A stretch of DNA of 9,645 nucleotides. It comes from Kiritimatiellia bacterium (lineage in GTDB: Bacteria; Verrucomicrobiota; Kiritimatiellia; RFP12; UBA1067). Shown here piece after piece: positions 1 to 7,298 of the stretch. Position 1 is the stretch's first letter, and each line of letters starts with the position of its first letter. Under the pieces are notes generated by a model, which was not told where the DNA came from, ran no database searches, and was given only the letters and a program-made list of their open reading frames with translations. The translations under genes were made by a program, and so were the position numbers. The stretch lies in assembly GCA_017459225.1 (NCBI GenBank), contig JAFUDL010000064.1:1-9645 (forward strand), read 5' to 3'.

Positions 1-633
1 CGAACCAGAGGCCAACGCCTTCGCGGCGCCGCCATCTTCAAACACCTTCGCCGTTTCGGCGAACGCGGCGGCGTCGCCGTCGGGCGGGCATTCCGCGAGC
101 AGCCCGCGCGCATAGACCGGCAAGGCGTCATCGCCCGCAGCGCACGCAACGGCCGTGCGCACGCGCCGCTGCAGGGACTGGTCAAAATAGGCGTCAAGGC
201 CCGAAGCGACCGCACGCCTCTTCCACGTCGTCGCCACAGTGCCACTCGAGAGAATGCTGCCCGGTATTGACCTTATGAACTCGAACGTGCCCGTTTCGCC
301 AAGCACCTTCGCGTCCTTCGGCGCGCCCATGCCGTCGAACTCGTCGAGTATCTTCTTCTTCGTGTACCCGCGCAGCGTGCCTGCCGCGGTGCACTCGACA
401 AGAAATCCCTCCAGCGGACCCGTGCATTCGAGGCGGAATGTCACGGTCTCGTCGTCCTGCGACGCCTCAGAGCCGAGCAGCGCCACGCCCGCAAGCGCCT
501 CGCCGAGATAGACTGCAGCCGTGGGACCTGAGAGATGGGCGCGCGAAAGTTCGCATGCGGCCGTGGTGCAGTCGGCGCATATCACAGAAATCTTCGTCGC
601 GGGGTCAAGTATCTGTATAAGTTCGTCTTTCAT
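1..633 (-). CDS. hslO: Hsp33-type redox-regulated chaperone, N-terminal 211 residues (C-terminus beyond window edge)
   Basis: An uninterrupted frame runs from the ATG at 633 to the left edge. Its pattern fits the Hsp33 N-terminal domain: an early helix, then LGEALAGVALLGSE (residues 43-56), the strand-turn unit LECTGPLEGFLVECTAAG (68-85) followed by LRGYT, and a later YFDQS (149-153) at the place of the family's YFxQSEQ. Hsp33 is a cytoplasmic holdase switched on by oxidative unfolding; its zinc-binding CxC...CxxC switch lies at the C-terminus and would be off the window, so it cannot be checked. The family is usually near 290 residues. Divergent points: SEQ is replaced by SLQ, and seven cysteines (19, 22, 27, 70, 81, 164, 182) lie in a domain that usually has few. 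The start follows GAAAG (minus strand) after a 12-base gap from the preceding stop, implying co-transcription. Family call is fairly secure; the gene symbol rests on the N-terminal part only. Confidence 0.82.
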   Translation of the reverse strand, partial: MKDELIQILDPATKISVICADCTTAACELSRAHLSGPTAAVYLGEALAGVALLGSEASQDDETVTFRLECTGPLEGFLVECTAAGTLRGYTKKKILDEFDGMGAPKDAKVLGETGTFEFIRSIPGSILSSGTVATTWKRRAVASGLDAYFDQSLQRRVRTAVACAAGDDALPVYARGLLAECPPDGDAAAFAETAKVFEDGGAAKALASGS

Positions 634-645
634 CTTTCAATGCGT

Positions 646-2859
646 TCAGGCGTCGTTCTCGCCTATGAAATGAATTTCGATGTCGGATAGGGCGCTCAGC
701 ACGTTGGCGGCGTTGGCGTCCTCCATCACGCGCACGTCTTCTGCGGGGGCAGTCACCTGCACGGAGTCGGGATGTTCAATGAAGTACTGCAGCCGCTCGC
801 GCAGAGCGTCCATGCGGCGCACGTGGCGCTCGAGCGCCCAGAGGGCGAAGTGCCACTTGGGCAGGAAGCCGTAGCGGGGCTTGAGCTCGGGATTGAATCC
901 CTCGAAGTCGTCGCGGCGCACGGTGAAGGCCCACTCCATGGCGCGCAGGCGGAACTCGAAGCCGGCGGAGAAGCGCTCGCCGAGCTCCGCGATGGTGCAT
1001 ACGGGATGCTTTTCGGCGAAATCGGCGAGCGTCTTGGCGAACACGGCAAGATAGAATGCACCGATTGCCTCGAGATTGCGGTCCGTGCGCGAGAGATCCG
1101 GCCAGCCGAGCGAACCGCGCACAGAACAGTAGGATACGCCCTGCGGCATGAGGCGCCCGGCTTTGATGTCGTACCCGAAGCGGTAGATCTCCTTGCCCAC
1201 GCCGTATAGCGGCGTCTTGGTGGCCGGATCGTACTTCTTCATCGCGAGGTTCTGCGCAGCCGCGTCGCCCATCAGGAAGGCGACGGCCAGCACCACCTGC
1301 GGATCCTCGCCGGCGTCAGCGCCGCCGAACTCGCCCGCGAGCTGGAAGTAGTTGGCAGGGATGTCGGCGAGCGGCTCGCCCTCGCAGCGGGTGCGGATGA
1401 AATAGTCGTAGCGCAGGTTCAGTCGTCCACGCCCCCACCGCCGCAGCAGCCTGTAGTCGGGCAGCTCCACGCCAAGCGACTTGAAAGCCTGGGCGCGCGC
1501 GATAACATAGCTGCCATATCCCTTTCCGGGACGCGCCAGACGTTTCTCCACCAGAGAAGTCACAAGCGGTCTGCGGTTAGTCTTGTACACGACTTCGCGC
1601 GTAGAGCCCTCGCCGATGGGGAGGTCGGCCTCCGCGTCGTTCGTGCGCAGCTCATACACGTTCGCGTACTCGACGTCCTCGTCGCGGCTCGCGAGCGCCC
1701 TCAGATTCGTCAGCAGCAGCTCGCTTCGGGTGTCGCATAGCGGGTCGCGTATGCATATGCCGTTCTTGAATGTGCCGCCAGGCAGCGCAGTGCGGCGGTC
1801 GTCGAACGCAGGCGTGGCCCCCTCGCCCATCACGGAGTAGATCTCGCCCGTGATGTACATGTAGAGCGTCTCGACGAACGCCTTCGAAGATTCGTCTGCA
1901 AGCTCCGGACGCGTTAGCAGCGACTTGTACAGCGCGTCGATCTCCGCCATGCGCGCGGCGGACGCCTCGTCGGACGTCCTGTGCGTCACTATGCCCTGCA
2001 TCAGCATCTCGAGCTCGGGCACTAGCCTCTCCAGCGCCACGCCGCGGCGCAGGCCGAAGAGCTCCACCTCGTGGTGGCCATGGTACTTGTTCTCGCGCAG
2101 GAACGAGCAGTCGTGGCCCTCGAACACGCTCACCAGTTCGTGCAGTCCGTCGCGGAAGAGCGCAAAGTCGCTCTTCGCGAGCTCGGAGAGACGATGGAAC
2201 TCGGGATATGAGAGGAAGTGCACGCCGCGCGTGCCGTGATAGTAGCTGAGCGTTGTCGAGATGCGCTTGCGGCTTGCGGCCAAGGCCACTGACATTTCAC
2301 GCTCCGTCCATGCGAGCGGCTTCACGCGCCACTCCTGTCCCCTTCTCCTGAAGTACTCCAGCGTCTGGTCATTGCGCTCAACCATCACCACGTCGGAGTT
2401 CGCGAAGCGCAGCGTTCCGGTGAGCCATCCGTCAATCGTCGCGAGGCGCGCAAACGGCACGTCGCGCTGCGATATCTCGAGCTTTCCGTCCACCACGTTC
2501 GCGCACAGCACGCCGTGCATCATCACCTCGCCGCGCTTCATGGCGTCGAGGCGGCAGAGATCCCAGAACTGTCCCTGGAGAAGCGGCAGCGCGCCCACGG
2601 AGTGGTTGCCCGTCGTGACCACCATCACATGGCCGCGACGCGAAGAGGCGGAGCGCAGGTCGCGCTTCAGCGCCAGAAGCACAGAGGCATGGGCGTTGAG
2701 GTTGCGCCACACCCCCTTCTCGAAGATGAAAGTGTCGTCACCAGCGTCGTAGGCGTGAATAAGGCGACGGCGGCCCTTGGCGCGCGTGGAGACGACGCCG
2801 GGACGCCGCGAGGCGTTTTTCCGTATCGCGCGGAGGAACTGTTTCACTCCCGCCTTCAT
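646..2859 (-). CDS. Uncharacterised 737-residue protein, possible kinase-like C-terminal half
   Basis: I do not recognise this protein as a named family. It is soluble (no signal peptide or membrane helix seen) with a very basic N-terminus (residues 1-32). Residues about 33-300 form an aromatic-rich region with no motif I can name; 300-340 is helical; the last 100 residues are also mostly helical. The part from about 410 to 565 has an order resembling the protein-kinase-like fold: GEGSTREVVYK (416-426) like a glycine loop followed by a lysine (K426), YFIRTRCEGEPLADI (486-500) like a hinge, LMGDAAAQN (529-537) with D532 and N537 spaced as in the catalytic HRDxxxxN, and FGYD (561-564) as a possible metal-binding Asp. 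This is a weak resemblance and no function is claimed. The start ATG overlaps the stop of the upstream fusion gene by four bases, so translation is probably coupled. hslO follows after 12 bases. Confidence 0.9.
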   Translation of the reverse strand: MKAGVKQFLRAIRKNASRRPGVVSTRAKGRRRLIHAYDAGDDTFIFEKGVWRNLNAHASVLLALKRDLRSASSRRGHVMVVTTGNHSVGALPLLQGQFWDLCRLDAMKRGEVMMHGVLCANVVDGKLEISQRDVPFARLATIDGWLTGTLRFANSDVVMVERNDQTLEYFRRRGQEWRVKPLAWTEREMSVALAASRKRISTTLSYYHGTRGVHFLSYPEFHRLSELAKSDFALFRDGLHELVSVFEGHDCSFLRENKYHGHHEVELFGLRRGVALERLVPELEMLMQGIVTHRTSDEASAARMAEIDALYKSLLTRPELADESSKAFVETLYMYITGEIYSVMGEGATPAFDDRRTALPGGTFKNGICIRDPLCDTRSELLLTNLRALASRDEDVEYANVYELRTNDAEADLPIGEGSTREVVYKTNRRPLVTSLVEKRLARPGKGYGSYVIARAQAFKSLGVELPDYRLLRRWGRGRLNLRYDYFIRTRCEGEPLADIPANYFQLAGEFGGADAGEDPQVVLAVAFLMGDAAAQNLAMKKYDPATKTPLYGVGKEIYRFGYDIKAGRLMPQGVSYCSVRGSLGWPDLSRTDRNLEAIGAFYLAVFAKTLADFAEKHPVCTIAELGERFSAGFEFRLRAMEWAFTVRRDDFEGFNPELKPRYGFLPKWHFALWALERHVRRMDALRERLQYFIEHPDSVQVTAPAEDVRVMEDANAANVLSALSDIEIHFIGENDA

Positions 2860-4700
2860 GCCTCCTCTTCGTCCTCGTGATGGTGCGTGTGGTAAAGGCG
2901 TCCAAGCCTGATCTGCTCCTTTGCGATGAGATCCTCCGCAAAGCCTCCCAGCGCGTCGAGACCGGCCTCGTCCGCCGCCGCGAGAAGGTTCTCAAGGGCG
3001 CGCGGCACATGGCGAGCGAACTGCGGCTGCCCGGCGGCCTCCAGGCGCCCGAACGCTCCGAGCGCCTGCACGAGGCGCTGCACGGCGCCGAACGCGAGAG
3101 CGGGAACGGGATACGCGCGGGAAAGCGCGAGCCGCGTCTTCTCGTCCATCGGCACGTACGGATCGTAGAGAAGCGACGCGAGATCGTACGCGGCCGCGCC
3201 GAGGCGCATTCCCTGGAAGTCGATGAAGGCGAAGGAGCCGCCAGGACGGAACAGCACGTTCGAGCTCTGGAAGTCGCGGTGCACCAAGACCGGACGCTGC
3301 CGAGTGAGCTCGGCGGCCACCGCCTCGAGGTCCGCACGCACCGCGTCCGGAAGCGCGTCGTATCCGAAGCGCCCCTTCACGCAGTACGTCTCAAAGAGGT
3401 CGCGCTCCCAGGCGTAGAGTTCAGGTCCGAACGCCGGCTCCAATGCGTCCGCGCTCTCCTTGAGCGCAAGCTCCACTCCCTTCTCGTGGAAGGTGCGCAG
3501 AGCGGAGACGACAGGCGCGTAGAGCTTCAAGAGGCTGGCGCCCTTTGCTGACGCGCGTTCCTCGAGCGAGTCGCCGCCGAGGTCCTCAAGTGCGAGCGCC
3601 CTCTTGTCGGGAAGGTCGGCAAGAACGCGCGGCACCGGCACGCCCGTCCTTTCGAGCAGACGCGCATGGTGCGCGTAGCGTGCGTTCTCCGGGCGCTTCG
3701 CGTCGTCGTAGAGTATCGCGACGGCGCGGTCGTCGCCATGCACGAAGCGCCAGAACTCGCGGTCGCTTCCGCGCGCGCCCATGAACTCCGCCGCAACGTC
3801 CTCAGGCTTCCAGCCGATCGCCTCCGCAAGCGCGGCAAGGCGCTTCTCGCCAATCTGGTCCACGCCAACAAGTGCGGCGCGCTCGAATGCGCCGCCCACA
3901 AGCCCGCCCGTCACCACGCATCCTGCGAGGTCGGCGCTGTCAAGAAGTTTCACTCCCGGGAAGAGCACGTTCGGATTCTCCTCGAAGCGGTCGGGATCCA
4001 GGGCCGAGTGCGCTTCGAGATAGCTTTCGAGCGTGCCGCAGTCCGCCCAGTATGCGCCGTCTGGATCAGCGCCCACCACGAACAGTCCCTTCTCCATCAT
4101 CGCCTTGTCGTAAGCCTGCACTATCGTGGAGAAGCCCTGCGGGGCGACAAAATCCAGCACCTGTGGACCCAAAAGCGCAAGGCCGCAGTAAGTGTACGTG
4201 CCGCCATCTCCGGGGAAGTCGCTCTTCCAGTTGCACACTCTTCCCGCGTAGTCGACCTCGATGGTGCGCGGACCGAACGCCTCGCTGATCCAGCAACCGG
4301 CGAAGTCGCCGCTGTTGGAATACGCATCCGCAACGGACTGCGGATCGAGCCCATCGACGACAATATCGCCGTTGACGAGCCAGAACGGCTCAGCGCCGAG
4401 AAAGCCGCGCAGCGGATTGAGCACTCCACCAGTGCCGAGGATCTCGGGCTCGTCGGCAACGGTCACCTTCGCCTTGCCGCGGCGCTTGAACACGTACTCG
4501 CGGATCTTCTCGGCCTGCCAGTGGGCGTTAACCGCTATCTCCTCAACGCCCCAGCTCTCGAGCATGAGGATGATGCGCTCCAGCATCGGGACGCCCCACA
4601 TCGGCAGAAGCGGCTTTGGCTCCACGAGCGTGAGCGGCCGCAGGCGGGTGCCGAATCCCGCCGCAAGCACTACGGCCTTCTTGACTTCGCGCGCGTTCAT
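2856..4700 (-). CDS. Bifunctional sugar-1-phosphate nucleotidyltransferase / sugar kinase, MurU-AmgK-like fusion
   Basis: This 614-residue protein joins two enzymes. Residues 7 to about 240 are a nucleotidyltransferase: GFGTRLRPLT (15-24), PKPLLP (28-33), LGTGG (88-92) and LVNGD (108-112, metal-binding Asp 112), the pattern of MurU (MurNAc-1-phosphate + UTP to UDP-MurNAc). Residues 242-280 look like a short hexapeptide-type linker. About 311-600 is an aminoglycoside-phosphotransferase-fold kinase: SDREFWRF (312-319), LEDLG (371-375), HRDFQSSN (474-481, catalytic D476, N481), IDFQ (493-496, metal D494) and YDLASLLYD (505-513), which resemble AmgK (anomeric MurNAc/GlcNAc kinase). Together they would perform the last two steps of MurA-independent peptidoglycan recycling. 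The reading frame is open upstream to 4844, but the extension is arginine-rich and lies wholly inside folB, so the ATG at 4700, overlapping the folB stop as ATGA, is the start. A choline or other sugar kinase pair is the main alternative. The C-terminus ends in a His- and Glu-rich tail. Confidence 0.85.
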   Translation of the reverse strand: MNAREVKKAVVLAAGFGTRLRPLTLVEPKPLLPMWGVPMLERIILMLESWGVEEIAVNAHWQAEKIREYVFKRRGKAKVTVADEPEILGTGGVLNPLRGFLGAEPFWLVNGDIVVDGLDPQSVADAYSNSGDFAGCWISEAFGPRTIEVDYAGRVCNWKSDFPGDGGTYTYCGLALLGPQVLDFVAPQGFSTIVQAYDKAMMEKGLFVVGADPDGAYWADCGTLESYLEAHSALDPDRFEENPNVLFPGVKLLDSADLAGCVVTGGLVGGAFERAALVGVDQIGEKRLAALAEAIGWKPEDVAAEFMGARGSDREFWRFVHGDDRAVAILYDDAKRPENARYAHHARLLERTGVPVPRVLADLPDKRALALEDLGGDSLEERASAKGASLLKLYAPVVSALRTFHEKGVELALKESADALEPAFGPELYAWERDLFETYCVKGRFGYDALPDAVRADLEAVAAELTRQRPVLVHRDFQSSNVLFRPGGSFAFIDFQGMRLGAAAYDLASLLYDPYVPMDEKTRLALSRAYPVPALAFGAVQRLVQALGAFGRLEAAGQPQFARHVPRALENLLAAADEAGLDALGGFAEDLIAKEQIRLGRLYHTHHHEDEEEA

Positions 4701-5047
4701 GCGGGCCTCACGATCTTGACCTCGGCGCTGCCGAGGCCCTTGACAGTTCCGAACTTGCGAACACACACGGTCACGCGCTCGACGCGCGGATCGGAGAGGC
4801 ACACGTCGGCGACAACGTCCGCCGCGCGCTCGAGGAGGCGGCACTTCGCCTCTTCAAGGGCCTCGCGGATGTCGCCCACGAGAATGGCGTAGTCGACGGT
4901 GTCGTCAAGGCTGTCGGAGAGAGCGGCGTCCTGCAGGTCGATCTCCATCGCCACGTCCACCCGCACCTTCTGCTCGGTGACGCGCTCCTCGGGAAGGTCC
5001 CCGAGGATGCAGTCCACTTCAATCGCGTTTAGCCTCAGAACGTCCAT
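4697..5047 (-). CDS. folB: Dihydroneopterin aldolase
   Basis: FolB cleaves 7,8-dihydroneopterin to 6-hydroxymethyl-7,8-dihydropterin and glycolaldehyde in cytoplasmic folate synthesis. The 116-residue length is typical. The family pattern is visible: CILGDLPEERVTEQ (13-26), SDSLDDTVDYAIL (44-56), CRLLERAAD (69-77) and the C-terminal VCVRKFG (94-100). Residues E21, Y53, E73 and K98 line up with the known catalytic and substrate-binding Glu22, Tyr54, Glu74 and Lys100 of the Staphylococcus aureus enzyme. The usual KP after the last strand is KF here. A related epimerase (FolX) or an archaeal-like variant cannot be excluded by eye, but the retained residues favour aldolase. A strong ribosome-binding site (GGAAGGAGG on the minus strand) precedes the ATG. 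It overlaps the start of the MurU-AmgK gene by four bases; no other folate gene is in the window. Confidence 0.9.
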   Translation of the reverse strand: MDVLRLNAIEVDCILGDLPEERVTEQKVRVDVAMEIDLQDAALSDSLDDTVDYAILVGDIREALEEAKCRLLERAADVVADVCLSDPRVERVTVCVRKFGTVKGLGSAEVKIVRPA

Positions 5048-5051
5048 GCCA

Positions 5052-5063
5052 CGCCTCCTTCCG
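5052..5063 (-). promoter_or_regulatory. Strong ribosome-binding site for folB
   Basis: In minus-strand reading, GGAAGGAGG stands about six bases before the folB ATG (5047). It confirms that start and suggests that folB, and the two genes coupled behind it, get efficient independent initiation although they follow the membrane-protein gene by only 28 bases. Confidence 0.75.
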
Positions 5064-5075
5064 GTTCATGCGCCG

Positions 5076-5891
5076 CTAGCGCCACTGCATGCGCTGCCTC
5101 GGCCCATGCATCTTAGGCTCCTCCAGCTGCAGGGCGAACCACTGCTCGCCCAGAGCGGTGTTGGTGAAATGCGCCACGCGGTTGTTTGCGAGCTGATCGC
5201 GGTTGGACTTGAGCGTGGCGTTGTCGCTCTTCTCGAGTGCGCGCACAAGCACCTTGAACGCCGCGTCCGCGTCGCCGCGCTTGACGAGTATCCACGACCA
5301 CGTGGCGGCGATCAGCACGTTCTGGTTGTACCGGAGGCGCGTGCAGGATTTCTCGTACACCTTGGCGATCTCCTCCGTTGGGGCGCCGTTCATGTACATG
5401 CGGGCGATGCGCATTGCGCGCATCGTGGGGTCGAGGAAGAGAGCCTTGGGCATAAGCTCGTCCACATGCGCGAAATCCTTCACCATCCAGTAGAGCTGGA
5501 GCTTCGCGGTGGCGATCTGCTTTTTCATGAGCGGCACCCAGAGGTCGAACACGTGGAGCTTGTCGCACTCCACGAGGGCGTCCGCCACGAAGCCCTTCGT
5601 GTCGCGCGCGATCTCGGCCTGCGCCTGCTGGATCGAGCCCGGGCCGCGCATCTGCATCTGCCAGCGCGCCACCTTGGCCTGTATCTGCTTCTGGCCTGCC
5701 GCAAGCACGCCCTGCACGCGCATCATCTGCGCCTTCACGCGCTTCTGCAGCATCATGCCGGCAACCGCGTTCGAGACGACGAACGCGAGAACGCCGAAGA
5801 ACGCGCTCCACCCGTAGCCGAACACGCCTCCAAGCCAAAGGCCCACACCCGTCAGCAGACCGAACAGGGCCGTGAAAACAACAGTTAGCAT
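5076..5891 (-). CDS. Membrane-anchored TPR-like protein of unknown function
   Basis: A 271-residue protein not recognised as a named family. Two hydrophobic segments open it (about residues 2-20 and 28-48) with a short glycine-rich turn between them, forming a helical hairpin in the inner membrane and leaving a long soluble part. Residues 49-100 are polar and Gln/Lys-rich (QKRVKAQM, AAGQKQIQAKVARWQMQM), probably an amphipathic helix or coiled coil. Residues 125-240 look like helical repeats of the TPR kind: WSWILVKRGDADAAFKVLVRALE (198-220) has the W/G/A/A spacing of a TPR unit, and AKVYEKSCTRLRYN (176-189) fits a preceding helix. TPR scaffolds hold partner proteins, so a role in assembling a membrane complex is a reasonable inference, nothing more. 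The start is fixed by AGGAGGAA on the minus strand. folB follows after 28 bases, so the two are probably co-transcribed. Confidence 0.88.
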   Translation of the reverse strand: MLTVVFTALFGLLTGVGLWLGGVFGYGWSAFFGVLAFVVSNAVAGMMLQKRVKAQMMRVQGVLAAGQKQIQAKVARWQMQMRGPGSIQQAQAEIARDTKGFVADALVECDKLHVFDLWVPLMKKQIATAKLQLYWMVKDFAHVDELMPKALFLDPTMRAMRIARMYMNGAPTEEIAKVYEKSCTRLRYNQNVLIAATWSWILVKRGDADAAFKVLVRALEKSDNATLKSNRDQLANNRVAHFTNTALGEQWFALQLEEPKMHGPRQRMQWR

Positions 5892-5898
5892 CTTGAGA

Positions 5899-5909
5899 TT
5901 TCCTCCTAA
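5899..5909 (-). promoter_or_regulatory. Strong ribosome-binding site for the membrane TPR-like gene
   Basis: The minus strand reads TTTAGGAGGAAATCTCAAG immediately before the ATG at 5891. The full AGGAGG core eight to nine bases upstream fixes this start. The 67-base gap around it (5892-5958) shows no convincing promoter or terminator; an 8-base palindrome TTGGCCAA lies at 5932-5939. Confidence 0.75.
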
Positions 5910-5958
5910 AATGATTGTTCTTGTTCAGACATTGGCCAACCACCTCCGCACCGCCGGA

Positions 5959-6689
5959 TCATTTGGGACCGCGAAGCACGATTCTGTCGATGAGCGAGCG
6001 CGCCTTTGTCTTTGCCTGGTCCTTGAGGCCCACATCCTCGCCGAACTCGGTCTGCACGTCTAGCTCCGAAAGATCATGCACAAGCCAGTCGCAGCCCGAG
6101 AAGTCCTGCTGGCACGAGCTCTGGCGGTCCACCCCTATTATGTGCATCCCCGCCGCGCGCCCCGCTGCGACACCCGCGGTGGAATCCTCCACCACCACGC
6201 ATTCGCTTGCGTCGACGTCGAGCATCGTCGCGGCCTTTAGGAAGCCGTCCGGCGCGGGCTTTCCGCGCGCGTAGTCCTCAGCACCAAGAACGAACCTGAC
6301 GAGACTTGAGACGCCGCAGGTCGCCGCAGCCTTCACAACGTCCGCATGCGGCGAGCCGGACACTATGACGCACGGCGCAAACCTCGCCACCTTGCGAAGA
6401 AAAGCCACCGCGCCAGGGATGACCTGCGACTCGGGATTCTCGAGAAGCGCCCTGTTGTACGGACGCAGCGTCTTGGCGTCCTCTAAGGGATTTGGCGCGC
6501 CTAGCGCCGGATAGGTGGCGTGGAGTGCCGCGTCGATGTCGGGCCAGCTGCGGCCATACACCAGCCTCAGCACGTCGTCGTAGACGGCCTTCTGGCCGCG
6601 GTCAGCCAACCAGTCGACGATCGCCACCGTCCAGGCGCGCTCCGTATCCATCAGCGTGCCGTCGAGGTCGAAAAGAAACGCAGCAGGCT

Positions 6690-6693
<4 letters not shown>
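5959..6693 (-). CDS. HAD-superfamily phosphatase (subfamily IA, phosphoglycolate phosphatase/beta-phosphoglucomutase-like)
   Basis: A 244-residue cytoplasmic hydrolase with the four HAD motifs: FDLDGT (residues 8-13; nucleophile D9, acid/base D11), VIVSGSP (109-115; S112), KPAPDGF (145-151; K145) and VVVEDSTAG (166-174; E169/D170 for magnesium). An alpha-helical C1 cap lies between motif I and about residue 90. Such enzymes dephosphorylate small phosphates (phosphoglycolate, sugar phosphates) or isomerise beta-glucose-1-phosphate; the substrate cannot be read from the sequence. The C-terminus after about residue 200 is a charged extension. The frame is open further upstream, but that part is arginine-rich and overlaps ychJ; the ATG at 6693, sharing ATGA with the ychJ stop and followed directly by the first beta strand, is the start. 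Confidence 0.9.
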
Positions 6694-7190
<497 letters not shown>

Positions 7191-7193
<3 letters not shown>

Positions 7194-7205
7194 GGCCTTA
7201 TTTTA
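7191..7205 (-). promoter_or_regulatory. Possible -10 element giving a leaderless ychJ transcript
   Basis: On the minus strand TAAAAT (7205-7200) matches the sigma-70 -10 consensus at five of six bases and lies seven bases before the ychJ ATG, so transcription could begin at or next to the start codon. The hexamer 17 bases further upstream (TTTTCT) is a poor -35. The setting is AT-rich compared with the rest of the window. Suggestive only. Confidence 0.3.
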
Positions 7206-7240
7206 CCAAAAAATCTTCCCGCAGAAAAGTGCCTGACGCA

Positions 7241-7276
7241 TTTTTTAGTGCCTAGCGCCTAGTGCTCAATGCCTAG
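7241..7276 (-). repeat. Imperfect heptanucleotide tandem repeat (five units)
   Basis: Read on the minus strand from 7276, the sequence falls into seven-base units: CTAGGCA, TTGAGCA, CTAGGCG, CTAGGCA, CTAAAAA. Three units are nearly identical and two are degenerate. It lies in the 104-base gap between the phosphorylase stop and ychJ (7194-7297), the only sizeable non-coding stretch here. Confidence 0.6.
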
Positions 7277-7281
7277 TTCGC

Positions 7282-7298
7282 AGCTCGTAAAACGAGCT
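7282..7298 (-). terminator. Hairpin at the 3' end of the phosphorylase gene (no U-tract)
   Basis: A perfect 7-base inverted repeat AGCTCGT / ACGAGCT with a 3-base loop begins inside the stop codon. No T-run follows on the minus strand, so it is not a classical intrinsic terminator; it could protect the mRNA 3' end or mark a Rho-dependent end. Confidence 0.4.

Noticed and set aside
4701..4844. N-terminal extension of the fusion protein by 48 residues
   Set aside because: The extension is arginine-rich, lies fully within folB, and the ATG at 4700 sits at an ATGA junction directly before the first beta strand of the nucleotidyltransferase.
3666..4892. A 408-residue open frame on the plus strand opposite the fusion gene
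   Set aside because: It runs antisense to a gene with clear catalytic motifs, its translation is low-complexity in His/Arg/Ala with no family pattern, and long antisense frames are expected in GC-rich coding DNA.
5906..5939. Promoter-like TTGGCC / 17 bases / AATCAT on the minus strand before the membrane-protein gene
   Set aside because: The match is weak and transcription would begin within or after the ribosome-binding site, leaving no usable leader.
5113..5943. A 276-residue minus-strand frame overlapping the membrane-protein gene
   Set aside because: Its translation is Arg/Ala/Gly-rich with no hydrophobic segments or motifs; the alternative frame has membrane helices, TPR-like repeats and a strong ribosome-binding site.
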